NCBI GenBank assembly: GCA_947247005.1
Contig: OX365952.1
Location: 42,512,722 to 42,576,721 of the forward strand
DNA length: 64,000 nt
DNA from: Spisula solida
Lineage: Eukaryota > Mollusca > Bivalvia > Venerida > Mactridae
Reading direction: 5' to 3'
In this document: positions 36,355 to 49,382 of the stretch, in pieces
How positions within the stretch are numbered: the stretch's first letter is position 1
How the letters are laid out: the number at the start of each line of letters is the position of its first letter
Translations under genes and position numbers: made by a program
The notes under the pieces: generated by a model
Told to the model about the DNA's origin: nothing
What the model saw: only the letters and a program-made list of their open reading frames with translations
Database searches by the model: none

Positions 36355-36735
36355 TTTCATATTTTTTCTTGTTCATTTTGATGTTTGTCATGTGTTAGTG
36401 GCTTGCATTTTGGTGTTCGTCATTTTGGAAGGTGTTAGTGGCTTGCATTTTGGTGTTTGTCATTGTGGGATGTGTTAGTGGCTTGCCTTTTGGTGTTTGT
36501 CATTTTGGGATGTGTTAGTGGCTTGCATTTAGGTGTTTGTCATTGTCGGATGTGTTAGTAGCTTGCCTTTTGGTGTTTGTCATTTTGGGATGTGTTAGTG
36601 GCTTGCATTTTGGTGTTTGTCATTGTGGGATGTGTTAGTGGCTTGTATTTGTTTGTGTGTGTTCCTCGTTTTTGTCTGTTGTGCTCTGCTGTTTCTGTTG
36701 AGTGGTAACTTCCCTGTCCGATTTAATATGATCTT
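36355..36735 (+). repeat. TGCCTTCC-tail family, copy 6 (in copy B, expanded)
   Basis: It opens with CATTTTCATATTTTTTCTTG, contains the 40-bp tandem array, then TCTGTTGTGCTCTGCTGTTT and GAGTGGTAACTTCCCTGTCC. It is paralogous to the C copy at 46160. Confidence 0.75.
36393..36652. repeat. 40-bp tandem minisatellite, about 6.4 copies
   Basis: The unit begins TGTTAGTGGCTTGCATTTTG and ends TTTGTCATTGTGGGATG. Starts fall at 36393, 36433, 36473, 36513, 36553, 36593 and 36633. Copy C has a single unit at the corresponding place (about 46190-46240), so the array expanded in B. Confidence 0.97.
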
Positions 36736-37350
36736 GTTCTAACATTATTGTTATAAAATAAATGATACAATTTGTCTCGTGGTCGCCGACAGTCTAATAC
36801 GTAAAACAAAAATGTTCACTTGTATCATATTATGTTTATATGCCATAAATCTTTCATAAAGCAACCACCAGTGATTTTCTATTATATAAATACTTGGTAA
36901 GGTAGGCAAATTACGTCATACAAAATTTTTAGCCCGATCTGTGAGGCAGCACCTTTAAAGCGACCGTAATTTGAAACCAGACAAATTGCATTTGATTTAC
37001 GGAAAAAATTATTTAGTTTGACATGTTCCCGGACAGAACACTGTCGACCAATCCAAAATAGGGATTCTTGGTTAATGCAGAAATTCAAACAAGTACATGT
37101 ACATTTGTAAGTGTGCTTCTATATACACGATGTTATTTAACATTCTATCAAACCAATAGTTCGGAATTTCCACACACAGAGGTACTAGTAAATAAACAGC
37201 ATCAAAATAAGCATGATGCTGAGTTTAGCGTTTAATTGCATAGAGACAAAACTGATAAAATGACGGATTTATATTGCGTCAATTGCAGAATTTTGAGATG
37301 AGATATGACTATCTACCCCTAAGTGGATTCCAGTATATTAGAAACGTTAT

Positions 37351-37889
37351 GGATCGGTCCCAAGGAACATTTATTCGACTCAGGGACATACTACCGATGA
37401 AAAAAGTGAACCGGGAAGGCGACGGGAACAGATATACAACATGTTACAGACAAATTGTAGGGACTTAGTCAGACTTAGCAAGACATTTTGTGACACAGGA
37501 ATGTATTTTTTATTTTGAGAAAATCACGGAGGCAATGATTCACTCGTCTCACGGACTTTGTCCGTGCATAATTAGTCATTTTTTATGGGATCTCTTTTTT
37601 TTTTTGAATTTTTTTTTGAATATTTTTGACCATCTTGGATCATCGATAGGAAATGTCTTTACTTCTTTTATTTAACCATCGCTGATGACTCCTCCATTTG
37701 TACACATTTGGTAATCAAAATATAAATAAATCATGTACACGACTGGGCATGGTGAATTGTATTTACTCGTTGTTCTTAACTTAGACATATACCAGACGAA
37801 CGATATGATTGCACTGTAATCAGTGTGTGTTGTGGCAAGAACAACATTACGTTAAGAAAGAACATGTTATTGGTGCATATCATCGTAAT
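37351..37889. other. Junction between copies B and C
   Basis: A T-rich tract (about 37590-37625) and short unassigned frames are present. I see no gene. The left limit of C similarity to A is placed at about 37890 by the word GTCAACCGGCATAGTC and its surroundings. Confidence 0.4.
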
Positions 37890-39269
37890 AGTCCCTTTTT
37901 CCAGCGAAATTTCGACTACACAGTATGTCAACCGGCATAGTCACACTATATAAATTATTCACACTTCATATTCTTAAGATCGGCATAGTCACATTTGATA
38001 GTCTTAAGCTATTAGGAGGTGCTACAATTCATTCATCGACATATGTGTCAGTCATGTCATCACATTGTAACTGTATGCCCCAGTTGTGATTCAACATTTC
38101 TGCGCAAACAATACCTAAACAAATTCCCAAGACCTATTGGGTAACAAGTAGTTGGAACCTATGGTGTAGTGTTTAAACGATTGATAATGCATTTGAGAAT
38201 GCCAGTAAATTCATTGAAACGTCTTGTGGACATATTGAAGCCAACGCACGTTGATAAGGTGTAATGGCAAGTGACATATTTGATGAAATATGGTATAAAT
38301 ATCATATCATGTGGAAAATTATGATATGCTATGTAATCATATCGTTATTAGTAGTTGATGAATCCCGCCATCCACTAAACATTTAATATAGCAATCAATA
38401 TTTTATTATATCAAATACAGTTCATATATTCTATTTATCTGGGACGAGTTATTTTCTTCAAGATTAGTTAGAAGCAAAGCAAATATAGATATTATCTATT
38501 ACTTTAAATTAAGGAAAATGTTCAGACTTAAATTATTGAATATGTACGTGTAACAAATGTTGACATTTATTGCATTGGGAAGAAATTAGTAATCTTTCAG
38601 TCATTCATCAGGAGGATATGTGTTAAATAATTGTATAACCTTCTTCATTGTTCGTTTTATTTTCTTACTGGCAGGAATTAGGCTAACATAGATTTTCCTA
38701 CCGAATCAAAAGGCTACAAACTATAGGTAACTGAACTGTTATCTTAAATAATCAAACCTGCAAATTCTGCATTGTCGTAATGTGTTTAAGTGATGTATGG
38801 CGACTGCACAGATACTATCGGACCCACATGGGAAATCTCAATCCACTCGATATATGGATAATATAATTATAAATGTTATTTAGTATACTAGTTATCTTGA
38901 TGATACAAGTATACGTATAAAACATCAATTTGTTTAACACTACAGCGCTGGTACTGATGTTTGTCCACTTTTGGACAAACGTCCAACTCAACTGGTAAAA
39001 GTTAAAAGCTGATAAGAATGATGTTCACTGTAAAACAGGTAAAACAAGACGTTTCAAAATAAACGATGATGTGAGTTTTGCTCCGTTTTGTAAACTTTCA
39101 TGAACGCTGAGGTAAGTTGTACTGAGGTTTAGCTCCAAACCTTCAACAGTAATATTTTTCAAACTTAGATCATCAATCAATAACCATCAAAATAATTTGT
39201 GGCGCTGCAGGGTTATTACATTTACAATGATTCTTAAATTGTTATGGACTTTTTTGACACGTGAAGTTA

Positions 39270-39432
39270 GGACTTGTAGCGGTTAAGTTCAATCTTCTTG
39301 TTCAGTTTTGTATTGGGCATTGTGAAGTTTTCGTGTGGTATGTGCTTTGTTCATTTCTAAGCGTTCAGTTGTGTGCCTTTCGTGATCAGGTGTTTCTGTT
39401 TAGTGCTGCCTTCCCTGTTGGATTTTACATTC
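39270..39432 (+). repeat. TGCCTTCC-tail family, copy 7 (left side of copy C)
   Basis: It contains ATTGGGCATTGTGAAGTTTT, GTGCCTTTCGTGATCAGGTG and TAGTGCTGCCTTCCCTGTTG. A second family copy lies in the same orientation about 6.9 kb to the right (46160), bracketing the middle of the unit. Confidence 0.75.
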
Positions 39433-40747
39433 ATTTTTGCCAAATGTTTGTCCAACAGAGGCAAACGGGTACCCACGGCAATAAACGCGATGCTGACGTG
39501 ATGGTCTCGCGTAATAAGCGTGCAGCTTTTTCAGTTCGCATAAACTATATTTAGCCCTTGTGTTACCATCGCGTTAATTGCGCCCGTTACCAGTTGACAT
39601 CCGTTGCACAATTGTTTCACCAACAACATCAGCACAATCTTACGGTAAACGAAGTATGATTTAATCCGGTGTTCAGAAACGTTTACAAACGGAGTGAAAT
39701 ATAAAAGAAAGTCGGATAACATACACCATTAGAAAACTTACACCATTGTTTAATTCCAAACGTCGACAACTTTTGGCATTTTAAACTTTTCAACGAACAC
39801 AGCGTTAGTCAGCGTTCTACCAGCGAATATGAACCTTTTACAACTTTTTTACAACGTCTACTGTCAGAGTTGGACGTTTGCCCACACGCCAATTCTCGAC
39901 TGTACTCACCAAATACTCACCAGCTTGTTCTATTTCCTAATGTTGCAAATTGAACTTGTTCATCAATAGTATATCCAGACCGTACAGTATACCATCTCGA
40001 TCCCATACAGGGCAATAATTACATTGACAATACTAGGAATGCTTAACAAAAATAAATCAAGAACGAAATGATCACCACATTAAATCTGCACAGGAAAATA
40101 CGCATAGATCGTTAAAACGATGTCTAACATCGATGCGAATCTGACATGTGTTTGTTGGTTTATGCTCTACTGCATTCACAATTCTAATTTCGTAGAATTA
40201 TTTATAACTGTATACGTAGACGTTAGTAAAGTATGAGAATTGGTTATTTACACAATGTATTCTATACCATGTCTTGGAGTGCAATGTACCCATCAACATT
40301 TGTGATGACTGTCATTGATTAATCTTATAATTACGCAATATTCAAAGTGTTTTATAAACTATATATTGCCGATCGGAAAAACGAAAACAAATTTGATGAG
40401 TCGACTTCTTTCTTGCTCATTGTTTTGTATTAGGTAGATAGACATAAAGTAACCATCATCTAACTTACACACCGACCGTATCAGAAATGGTCCAAACTGG
40501 TTCGAGTTTTATACCGTCAGCTGCCAAGGATATGGCCTTAACAATTCGGTCAATGGAGACAGTATGTTAAAAACTAATAAGAGAAAAATGATTTTAGTTG
40601 GTCCACCCATTCACATCAAATACACTCGCCAGAACTATGTTAGAATTAAAGTGAGAATATGAATGGAACTATAGTAATGGTGGTACAAGGGAAGAAACGA
40701 TGAATTTACCGATATCACCGCATTCACAAGACGGCATCACACCTCAC

Positions 40748-40990
40748 TTTGATGCATAATATATAATACCGGCTGGTGGAGTAATGCGCGAGTGGACTGG
40801 CCATATAGCTTACGAAGCCAATCGGATTTAAACTATAAACTGTATAATACACATTTATTGTTATGTTTGCATGTATATATCTATTTCAAATTGTTTTAAC
40901 AATGTCTTAAATGTGATTGTACAGCACTTTTGAACGTGTAATTACATGAAAAAAGTGCTATATAAATATGGTATAATAATAATAAAAAAT
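40748..40990 (+). mobile_element. SINE/LINE-tail-like insertion in copy C
   Basis: It ends AAAAAGTGCTATATAAATAT followed by GGTATAATAATAATAAA. Such a GCTATATAAAT end with a short-repeat tail is typical of invertebrate SINEs and their partner LINEs. A and B are both empty here (CACTTCACAGGAGAAATC uninterrupted in B). No clear tRNA head was recognised. Confidence 0.65.
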
Positions 40991-41348
40991 ACAGGAGAAA
41001 TCAGATCGCCATATATATACATTACAGGCTGTTACAACTATACTGTAACTGAAATAATTTACATGATTTGTATAAACAATAAATGCATTTTTGTTCAAGC
41101 TTGTGCATATTTACTTTTAATGATATTCTCTACAAATCTATATCAATAACAAGCAACCAGTCGACCGTGCAGTGTTTTTGTTATGCATGTTTGTTTATTG
41201 TTAGGTTCAAGTTATCTCCAGCGAGTTTTTTTATATCCAGGTCTTATTTTTAACATTAACGAACGAATACCAACACAATCTAAACAAAGCTTTGACAAAT
41301 AAAATCTATTTATCTGCTTTAATTTCTACCAAGACTTCACCATTCGTA

Positions 41349-42605
41349 CGAGAGGTGTTCAACTTATATTTGAACAGAATTGAACTTCGAGTATTTTCAT
41401 AGATTTCACATCGAATTCGAATTGTGTCTATTCAATAGTGAAAGGTAATGTATCAAGAGATATAAACAACCATTGTAGAATTTATATGTAATATCCTTAG
41501 AACATAATCAACTATTGTATCGAGTGTGTCGACTTTGCATTTTTTAAGGTAAAAAACCTCCTAGTGATTATGCTTACAATTCGCCTCTCTTATCGATATT
41601 TCAATATTCTCCAGATTTAAATTCTCTTGATACTTCATCAGGAGACTTTGGTATCCACTGCTTGGGTATAATAAACTTCCAAGTCTAATTGATAAGGTAC
41701 TAATTGGCATATTTGTGGGGTTACAGGAAATTCAGTATTGGTCTTTTGCATGTTACCAGGAAAAGGACGTGTCACATTTTTGTCGAATTTTTTTTAAACC
41801 TTTTACATAAATAAAATAAGCATTCACTTTTGTCCCCTTTTCAATCATTTTGAGTTCCGCTTTTCCAAAATATCAAACACAAGACCATGTCATAAAAGCG
41901 GCTGCAAATACACCAAGCTTAACTAACTCCAACTTATGTCTATAATCATGGCCCTTTCTAAATTAGCAGACTCTGTCTATGTAATAACTTCCTCTAAGAT
42001 AAAACATTCACTCCCCAGGAATGACACATTTTTTTCCAATCCCTGTTGCGTAGGTGCATAAACAGCCTCCAAGACCTTTGTCTGCGCTCTTTGTTTTGCT
42101 TGGAATTGAGCTAATGAACTTTGTTTTTTTCTGAAATTCTGCATCTAATATATACGGATACTTACAACTTCGCTGCCATCCAAATTTGGGTTAGTGGATT
42201 TGTCCTAGAAATCACAGAAGCAATGGGCATGGCGATTGCACGTTTCGACCATTTTTGGTGATTTTTGATATTTGGTGTCATTTCGCCAAAACAAGCAGAT
42301 GAACGTATATCACCCTTCATATGACAAATATTTCTGATTGTCTTCACTGACATGGGTAATTCATAATATACCAATACTTTTGTATGTTTCTATAGGGGCA
42401 ATTTGTCTTAAAAACCAAAACACTTTGTCCTCTACGAGATGATTGATGTTGGTTAGAAATATAATGCAAATATAAAACAAAATGAGTGTATTTACTACTT
42501 AACACATTTTCTCACATGGTTCAATAGAAATAAAACGAATTTATTGTGTTAGTATGACAAAATCCGATGTGCAGTTTTGTTCAAATATAAGTTGAACACC
42601 TCTTG
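41349..42605 (-). mobile_element. Degenerate mariner-like DNA transposon, 1257 bp
   Basis: The termini match over 27 bp with one mismatch (GAGGTGTTCAACTTATATTT within them). TA flanks both sides, and copy B shows the empty TTCGTATTATC site. Length and TIR size match mariner elements. The minus strand retains fragments of a DD(D/E) transposase: a WG-box-like FMTWSCV, then IEKGTKVNAYFI (about 41815-41850), and WIPKSPD (about 41640), resembling the WPPxSPDLNP signature. Frameshifts and stops throughout make it inactive. Confidence 0.82.
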
Positions 42606-43623
42606 TATTATCTAGTGACTGTTCACTTGCATAATGATGACATTATATCCTTAAAACACGTTAATTACAGAACATACATATTCCTCGTGGGGAATGGTGA
42701 ACACGTTAAAACTGTACATCATTTCTAAAAAACAGCGTAAGTTATGGGGAATTACTTTTTTGCGTCTGTCCCTGAAGATTTACATAATGCAAAAACTCGT
42801 CAATCTGACTCCAATCCGGCTGAACAAACGAGTGGTACAGACATTGTTTGATACACGTGACAAAAATACGAAACATAAATACAACAGGGGAAGAATGCCC
42901 GTTCAAAATGACGAATGATGAAACTATTTAAGTATGATAATCAAATCAACTTTGATTATAGTTTAGGATTTTAATACAAATATATCACCATTTTCTAGTT
43001 ATGTTGAAATGTGAAACTATGATATTAGAAAAGGTCGCACTCAACAGAAACAGCGTGACACGAAAGGCACAAAGAGAAGACTCTGAAATAGAACTGCATT
43101 AGACTTGACGATGTTATCGGACAGAACAATTTGTACGCGTCGTAAGGAATAGCACCAAAATTAGCAAATGCTGAGAATTAAAAAGTACATGTACACAATA
43201 GACCGATAACATTTTTCACATTGTTACAAAAATGTAAGATCAACCCGTTTTGAGAAGATAATATTTACATCACTTGTCCACCATTTCATGAGAGTAAAAC
43301 GTGTTTTCTATTGTTTGCTTATTTACCAACGCATTTGGAAGCAAATTAATCGTTTACAGTAAATTGTTAATGAAATTTTTAACATACACCAGGGTAATGT
43401 GTCGTGGTCTTAAAAGGTAAATGAGGGTTTTGTTTCAGATGTTAGCGAATAGGCAAATCATTGTTTAGTTTTCGTAAATACAGAAGTTCTCATTCTGGAA
43501 TACCGATATACTCCGATATAATCAGTTCAGAAATACTGTGTGAATGAAAGTTTATACAAAACGATAAATGAACTGCCATAAAGTCCATAGCACATTGACC
43601 TTACATCGATCACAATGGTGACT

Positions 43624-43645
43624 CTATTCTTCTTCTTCTTCTTCT
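43624..43645. repeat. (TTC)n microsatellite
   Basis: A short run of TTC triplets lies within copy C. The same place in B (about 33098) has only a few TTC units. Confidence 0.8.
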
Positions 43646-46159
43646 GTTATCGTCTTAACCCCCTCATAAGGCAAACCACAGTAGCTGGCACTGTTGTGTG
43701 TTGATAGTGGCGGAAAGAAATCCGAGTTCAGAGTTTTCCATCCTTTCCATCAAATGGTTTTGAAAGAGGCCACGAAACTGGTTCTACTTAAAGCCCCAAA
43801 CTGTTAACACAGCATTAACAGCAACTGGTATGACGTGAGGTACAGCTCGCGCCAAATCCACTATTTCTCCATTTTTTCTTTAGCGTTTTTCATGCGTCTG
43901 ATCATCTTGATTGTCATCTTCCATTATCATGCTTAATACTAATCTGTTAGACAGACCTTACTAGACATTACGTGACGAAAAGCCAGTCGTTTTATGATAA
44001 AGGCGGTAATCTAATTGATTTGTGAAAACTACTGATTGTGTGTTAAATGTTTTCTTGAAGGTATGAACTATGCGCTCAATGGCGCTTGATTGCAATAACC
44101 TGTCTAATTCTTGTAGTGTGGATAATGTACTCATAATCTATTGGTCACCGTGACCTACTCTATGAATTTGCGAGTTGGGATGGCAAAACCCTCAAACCAG
44201 TTATCAAAAATATATATCTTGGCGAAAAATCACTCCGCAGTAGATAAAGTGTTTGTTTATCTTATTGGTAATTTAACGCATCATTGTACTTATACATGTA
44301 TTTGTAAATAATGTGTGATTTTATTATTAGTTTTATCTTTATTATTCAGACATAAAGAGTATAGTCCTGAATCAGTAAATCATATTAAATTATGTCGTTC
44401 GCCCTATATAGTGCTCTCAGTGGTTAAAAAGGATTATTGTCCTAGCGATCATTGTTACCTGGCGTCTGACATCGTACATAATTCTTTCATGCTGTAGAAT
44501 AATTACAGCCATCGTAATGAAACAATACTGAACACTTATAGTGCAACATACTCCAGACATTCCCAAATATTTGATATGTTCGGTACTGTAGTGTGTAACG
44601 ATCTTCAGGATGCTATAATCTTAAGTGTGTTTTATTACATGTAATTCTACAGTAATTAGCTATCTGTTATTTTTATTATATAAATACAGTTTGTTCCTGA
44701 ACACATACAAATTTGATCCTTTGATTTATTGAAGTATTACAGAAACATTTATCAGACAATGCCTCGTTACACAGACCCTAAGTATAAAGATGCAAATAAC
44801 AACAGGCAAACATACATTATAGGCCTGGTATAATAATAAATGTGCTGTTGATAAGGTATATGCATGCATATCATTTAATATTGGAATCACACAATTTGCA
44901 AATACAATTTACCTTTTTTCTTGTCAGGATTACTCTTAGGACATAATTGACATTTATGTTGCTTCCGTGATTTGTCTAGTCAGAGTAATCTCAAGTCAAA
45001 ATTAGAATTTTTAAATAGACCAGACGTTTAATATGTTATATCTAATGTTGCTACATGCAAAACATTAATCACCATCACAATCAGAGATACACCAAACTGT
45101 AACATTAATCTAAGAATTTATACTCCAGAAATACAGTAGTGTCATTATAATTAAATACTTAAAATCGTATCTCTGTTTATCTATTTCGGTTTATCAAAAC
45201 ATTACAGAGTGAATCAATCATGGATATTTCACGAAAAGTATATGTCAAACACGAGCTTGTTAACCGATCAAAGAGCTGTTATACATCCGGTGTTTGTAGT
45301 TAGAGAATGCATGAGAATATATAAAATGCGTGTAAGGAATTTGTTGCTGATACCGTTTTCCCTCAAGTTGTAAAACTGTCAATAAAGGTGAAGTTGATTA
45401 ATGAACTACCTTACGTTGGGTGTCAAACATGAATCTAAATCAGTGGTATTTTCGTATTTAAATTGCATGAATATAGTTCATACACCTGGTTACCTTGAAT
45501 TAAATCGAAGATTTGACAGGATATGTTTTTCAGTGATATTTGCCACGGTCGTGTCCACGTCTTGTAGAGAATAATGCCACTAGTTTATCGAATTTGTGGA
45601 AAACGTTTAGGTCAACTATATGTTATATATATGAAAAAGGTTGCTCGTGCGAATGAACTATGGTCGAGTCCGAATACAAGTTCTAACTAAAGAAGGTTCG
45701 ACTGTAATCCAAGTTAACATTACTCCCGTTGTGACATGAATGGTAAATTAGAACACAAACACAGGTGTTTCATCGAATATATATACTAGATCGTTATTTG
45801 GTTAATTTTGTTATCATTTTGTGTTCCGCTAGTTCTATTACTTTAGATATATATCCGTTCAGACGAAATGTTTGAATGAAGGATGATATAAAACAACAAA
45901 TATTTGTCTAACAAGCTAGGACAAATCGACTTTATACTAGAAGAGGATCGCACGATCGAAAATATTTAACACTTAATCGTAAATATAATTTCTTTCGTCG
46001 GAATATCATGTTGTTTATTTAACTGTGTTAAAACCGCGTCAAGAAAACCGGATCTCCTTGAATGTTATAAATATAACAAGTGTATGTTATGTATCGATTG
46101 ATATGTTTTATCCTAGCAAATGAGAGTGGTTGCAAAAACGATAACAATGATCAGTGTTC

Positions 46160-46325
46160 AAGTGCATTTTCATTTTCTTGTTCATTTCTTTGTGTTTATC
46201 ATTATGGAGTGTGTTAGTGGTTTGCATTTTGGCGTTTCTTATGTGTGTGTTCCCTTTTTCTTTCGTTTGTGATCTGCTGTTTCTGTTGAGTGCAAGCTTC
46301 TCTGGCCGATTTAATATAATCGTTT
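46160..46325 (+). repeat. TGCCTTCC-tail family, copy 8 (right side of copy C)
   Basis: It contains TGTGTTAGTGGTTTGCATTT (single 40-bp unit), TCGTTTGTGATCTGCTGTTT and GAGTGCAAGCTTCTCTGGCC. It is paralogous to the expanded B copy. Confidence 0.75.
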
Positions 46326-46945
46326 TCTAAACAATATTGTTATACACTAAATGATGCAATTCCTCTTTTAAGCGCCGACAGTCTAATAAAACAATAATGC
46401 TCACTTGCATCATATAAGGTTAAAGCGACAGTAATTTGAAACCAGACAAATTGCATTTGATTTCACGAAGTAAATTATTTAGTTTGACATGTTCCCGGAC
46501 AGAACCTCGTTGACCATCCAAAGTAGGGTCTCCTGGGAAGTTAATGCAGACAATCAGACAAATATGTGTGATTTTACGTACACGATGTTATATACGAGTA
46601 ACATTCGTTGAATAAAGTACCAAAAAAGCATGATGCATCGAGTCAAAACTAGGAAAAATACGGAAAAATACGGATATATATTGCGTCAATTATAGAATTT
46701 GGAGTTGCAAACATTGAATTTGTTCGCAGTCTCAAAAGGCCTTCCGGTGTCATTAAATGCCTAACAAAGTCCCCAAAACTTGCCTGTGACATCTCTGAAA
46801 TCTGTTCCGTCGCCTCTCGGTGCTCACTTATTTCCATCGGGGACTATATCCCCGAGGCAAATAAATGTTCAGTGATACACAGGCATAACGTTTTTAATAT
46901 ACTGGAATCCACTCTGTGGTAGATATGATTGTTGTTCATAACTAC

Positions 46946-49382
46946 GTTATTACGCCTTTAACAGACTATGAGATTAAACATCGACAGCTCTAATGGAACG
47001 CCGTGCATTAGACATATTGTAAAAACTAAGATGGAGATAGATGACAAAATGAAATATCACCATCCTTAAATTTGACGGAAGTTAATTGTGGCAGTCTATC
47101 CTTATTAGCGAGCTGTCATCGTGTCACTATAAACTACCAAGTCTGGTTGTCGATATCGCTCGCCGCGTGGATTCAATTATTGCCACACTTCTGTAGCGGT
47201 CAGTAAATGTGTTCATAGAAGTCGATACTCTTGCTGATCAGTAAAACAGTTCCCTACGGTCATCGCTGTAATGCAGTTTATATCGGTAAACAAAGTCACA
47301 CCCATGGGTTGTATGTACTGAGATGTATGGCTACGCTGATCTTGAAACAACTCTGACGTTATCTGAATGTTCGACATGGCGTTAGCCCAAAGAGTAAGTA
47401 TGCAATTGTACTATATTTGAAATGCCAATTAGAGATAATAAGATGGATGTCGTCAACTTGGATATTTACGGGATTCACTTGTGGCTTCTCATACGAAATT
47501 TTGGACACTTTTTTCACACTTCACTGGCCTAACTGGACATGACAATACATACAGTCATCTTCCTGTCATGACTACAGTCGTGTGTGTATAATTCGAGCCA
47601 ACAACCTTCGGGTTCAATTCGATTCAAATGATTTTTAGCGTGTGTGTTTCAATAACATTTATCGTCTTGGCTACGTCGATGTATAAACTTTTCTGTGAAC
47701 TGTCTTTAACTAATAATGTATTTATTGAATGTTACAACGCAAAGATGGGGGTATCGGCATGACACAGACCGAAACAATTAGCGTATAGAATGGCCTGACT
47801 TCCTATTTATAGATACACTGTTTATATGATGGCACAGGATGATTAAAGCACGATTCTTCATTTCTAAAATCATTCGTGTTGTTCGTAGGGCAAAGACAAC
47901 CACAATCCATGTACTTTGGTCTGCTTGGTTATATTTTAAAGCCACACTATCTCTCCAGAGATCTCTCCATTATCCAGTAAATAGACTGATTAAAAGGAAT
48001 AAGGATGTTTTTGACAAATGACCAATAATTGACGACAGAATGTTAAATGTATCTGTCGAAATAGTATGCCAAAACTGCATTTAAGTAAAATGTACGGATG
48101 GCAAAATACATGTTTTGCAAGAGTTGCTTCCCTAAGATTATAAACTGTGCACTTTTTGTTTACAATTCATTATTTTGTAAACAAACCAACTGGAATCTGT
48201 ATTTCATTTTCTTCCATCTTATTGTGTTTCCACCTTTGGGACTCAACTAAAGAGCTCAAATCCATGGCTCTTCAAAAAGGTTACCAAATTATTGCTTTTA
48301 GAAAATAGCCGTTTAAGGCCTAATGTCGCTTTAACAGGTGAACAGTTAGGGGAGTACATACGTACTTGAAAGAATAGCTAACATTTTCCAGTCGAGCAAC
48401 AGCAACAAAGAGTACCAGCATAATAAGGTTTTGCCATAGCTGTATAGCTGTTGCATTGTTTCAACTGTTTGCAATATACAGTTTGTAAACGCTGACAATA
48501 GTCCCCGTTAAGAAATCTCTGCGCGGTCTATTTCTTGCATAGTGTAAAATCTTTAATATCGTTCTGGAGTAGTTCCGAATGTTTCGGGTGCACATACTGC
48601 TGTTTCCAGGTATTGCAACAACATCAACTTGTTAATTAGCTCGTATATTCTTCCAACTTTCAATGTAGGTGGGATTAATACAAATATTCAACAGTTGTTT
48701 ACTTATAAATACGTGCATGTAATATACTAATTTATCGCATGGACTGGTGTAGCCCTGCACTTTGAATATTAGAACCCTGATATTTATAAATATTAATGGA
48801 CTCATTGATATCACTGTACTGTATGCACTTTTAGCATCACGATCGGTTAAAGTTCATCTTTGTTCAAAACTTATATTTCTATTAGAAACATGTTGGTTTA
48901 TTTTATATATGTATATTGATCGTTCGTACTCGTTAAGTGTCTTGCGGTAGGTTTTGGGTAATACAATATAGTTAATCATAGTACATTTAAATGTCAAACG
49001 GACAGTTAAATGTCAAGTAATCTTTGCACAACAAAGTGGAGTATCCGGAATACACATTTTCGATAGTCATTCTTAAGTACACCAGTATTATGGTACTATT
49101 GTTATAACAATGCAATCATGTTTGTTTGATATTTTGATTGTTTGTGTGCATACCCATGTGCTTAATTAATTTGTTTACTAATTAATAGTTCAAAAGTTTA
49201 AGCCTTGTTTAAGTATTAACTTACTGAATGTAGCAGTGTTTGATATCTAATTAGGATGTTTGTGGAATCATATGATTGAAAGAAGTGGGTGTCTTGCTTA
49301 CAGGTTGGCAAATATTCAACATAATAAAAAACAGAACGGCACAGCACTAAAAGACATAGGAGAGAAAACCAAAGCGATTCAT
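46946..49382. other. Intergenic, no recognised gene
   Basis: An ATG-GCG-TTA-GCC-CAA-AGA followed by GTAAGT at 47374 could be a first coding exon, but no partner exon was identified. The rest is AT-rich unique-looking sequence. Confidence 0.5.

Larger units (their letters stand above)
29402..37350 (+). repeat. Copy B of the large repeated segment
   Basis: It is collinear with copy C from GCTCGCGTAATAAGCGT (about 29413; C 39507) to the TGGATTCCAGTATATTAGAA block (about 37320). It has an inserted MITE at 29896-30335 and a local 40-bp repeat expansion at 36.4 kb. A short motif TTTGACATGTTCCCGGACAG occurs twice in B (about 32107 and 37018), once in C (about 46485) and once inverted in A (about 22415). 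Its left end, relative to C, is missing. Confidence 0.85.
37890..46945 (+). repeat. Copy C of the large repeated segment
   Basis: It is the most complete copy. The left third (37890-39500) matches A only, and the remainder matches A and B. It has accumulated a SINE-like insertion at 40748 and a mariner-like element at 41349. The right end overlaps B up to about 46680 and then shows a B-like block in inverted orientation (46880-46945). Confidence 0.85.

Noticed and set aside
36393..36652. Regular 40-bp repeats considered as a CRISPR array
   Set aside because: Units abut with no unique spacers, and the context is eukaryotic. It is a minisatellite.
39270..46325. The two same-orientation TGCCTTCC copies flanking copy C as LTRs of a retrotransposon
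   Set aside because: They are diverged from each other, lack TG...CA ends and a target duplication, and the same sequence occurs alone elsewhere. No gag/pol signal lies between them.
47374..47391. ATGGCGTTAGCCCAAAGA followed by GTAAGT as a first coding exon
   Set aside because: The donor is good, but six codons alone are weak evidence and no downstream exon with family similarity was found.
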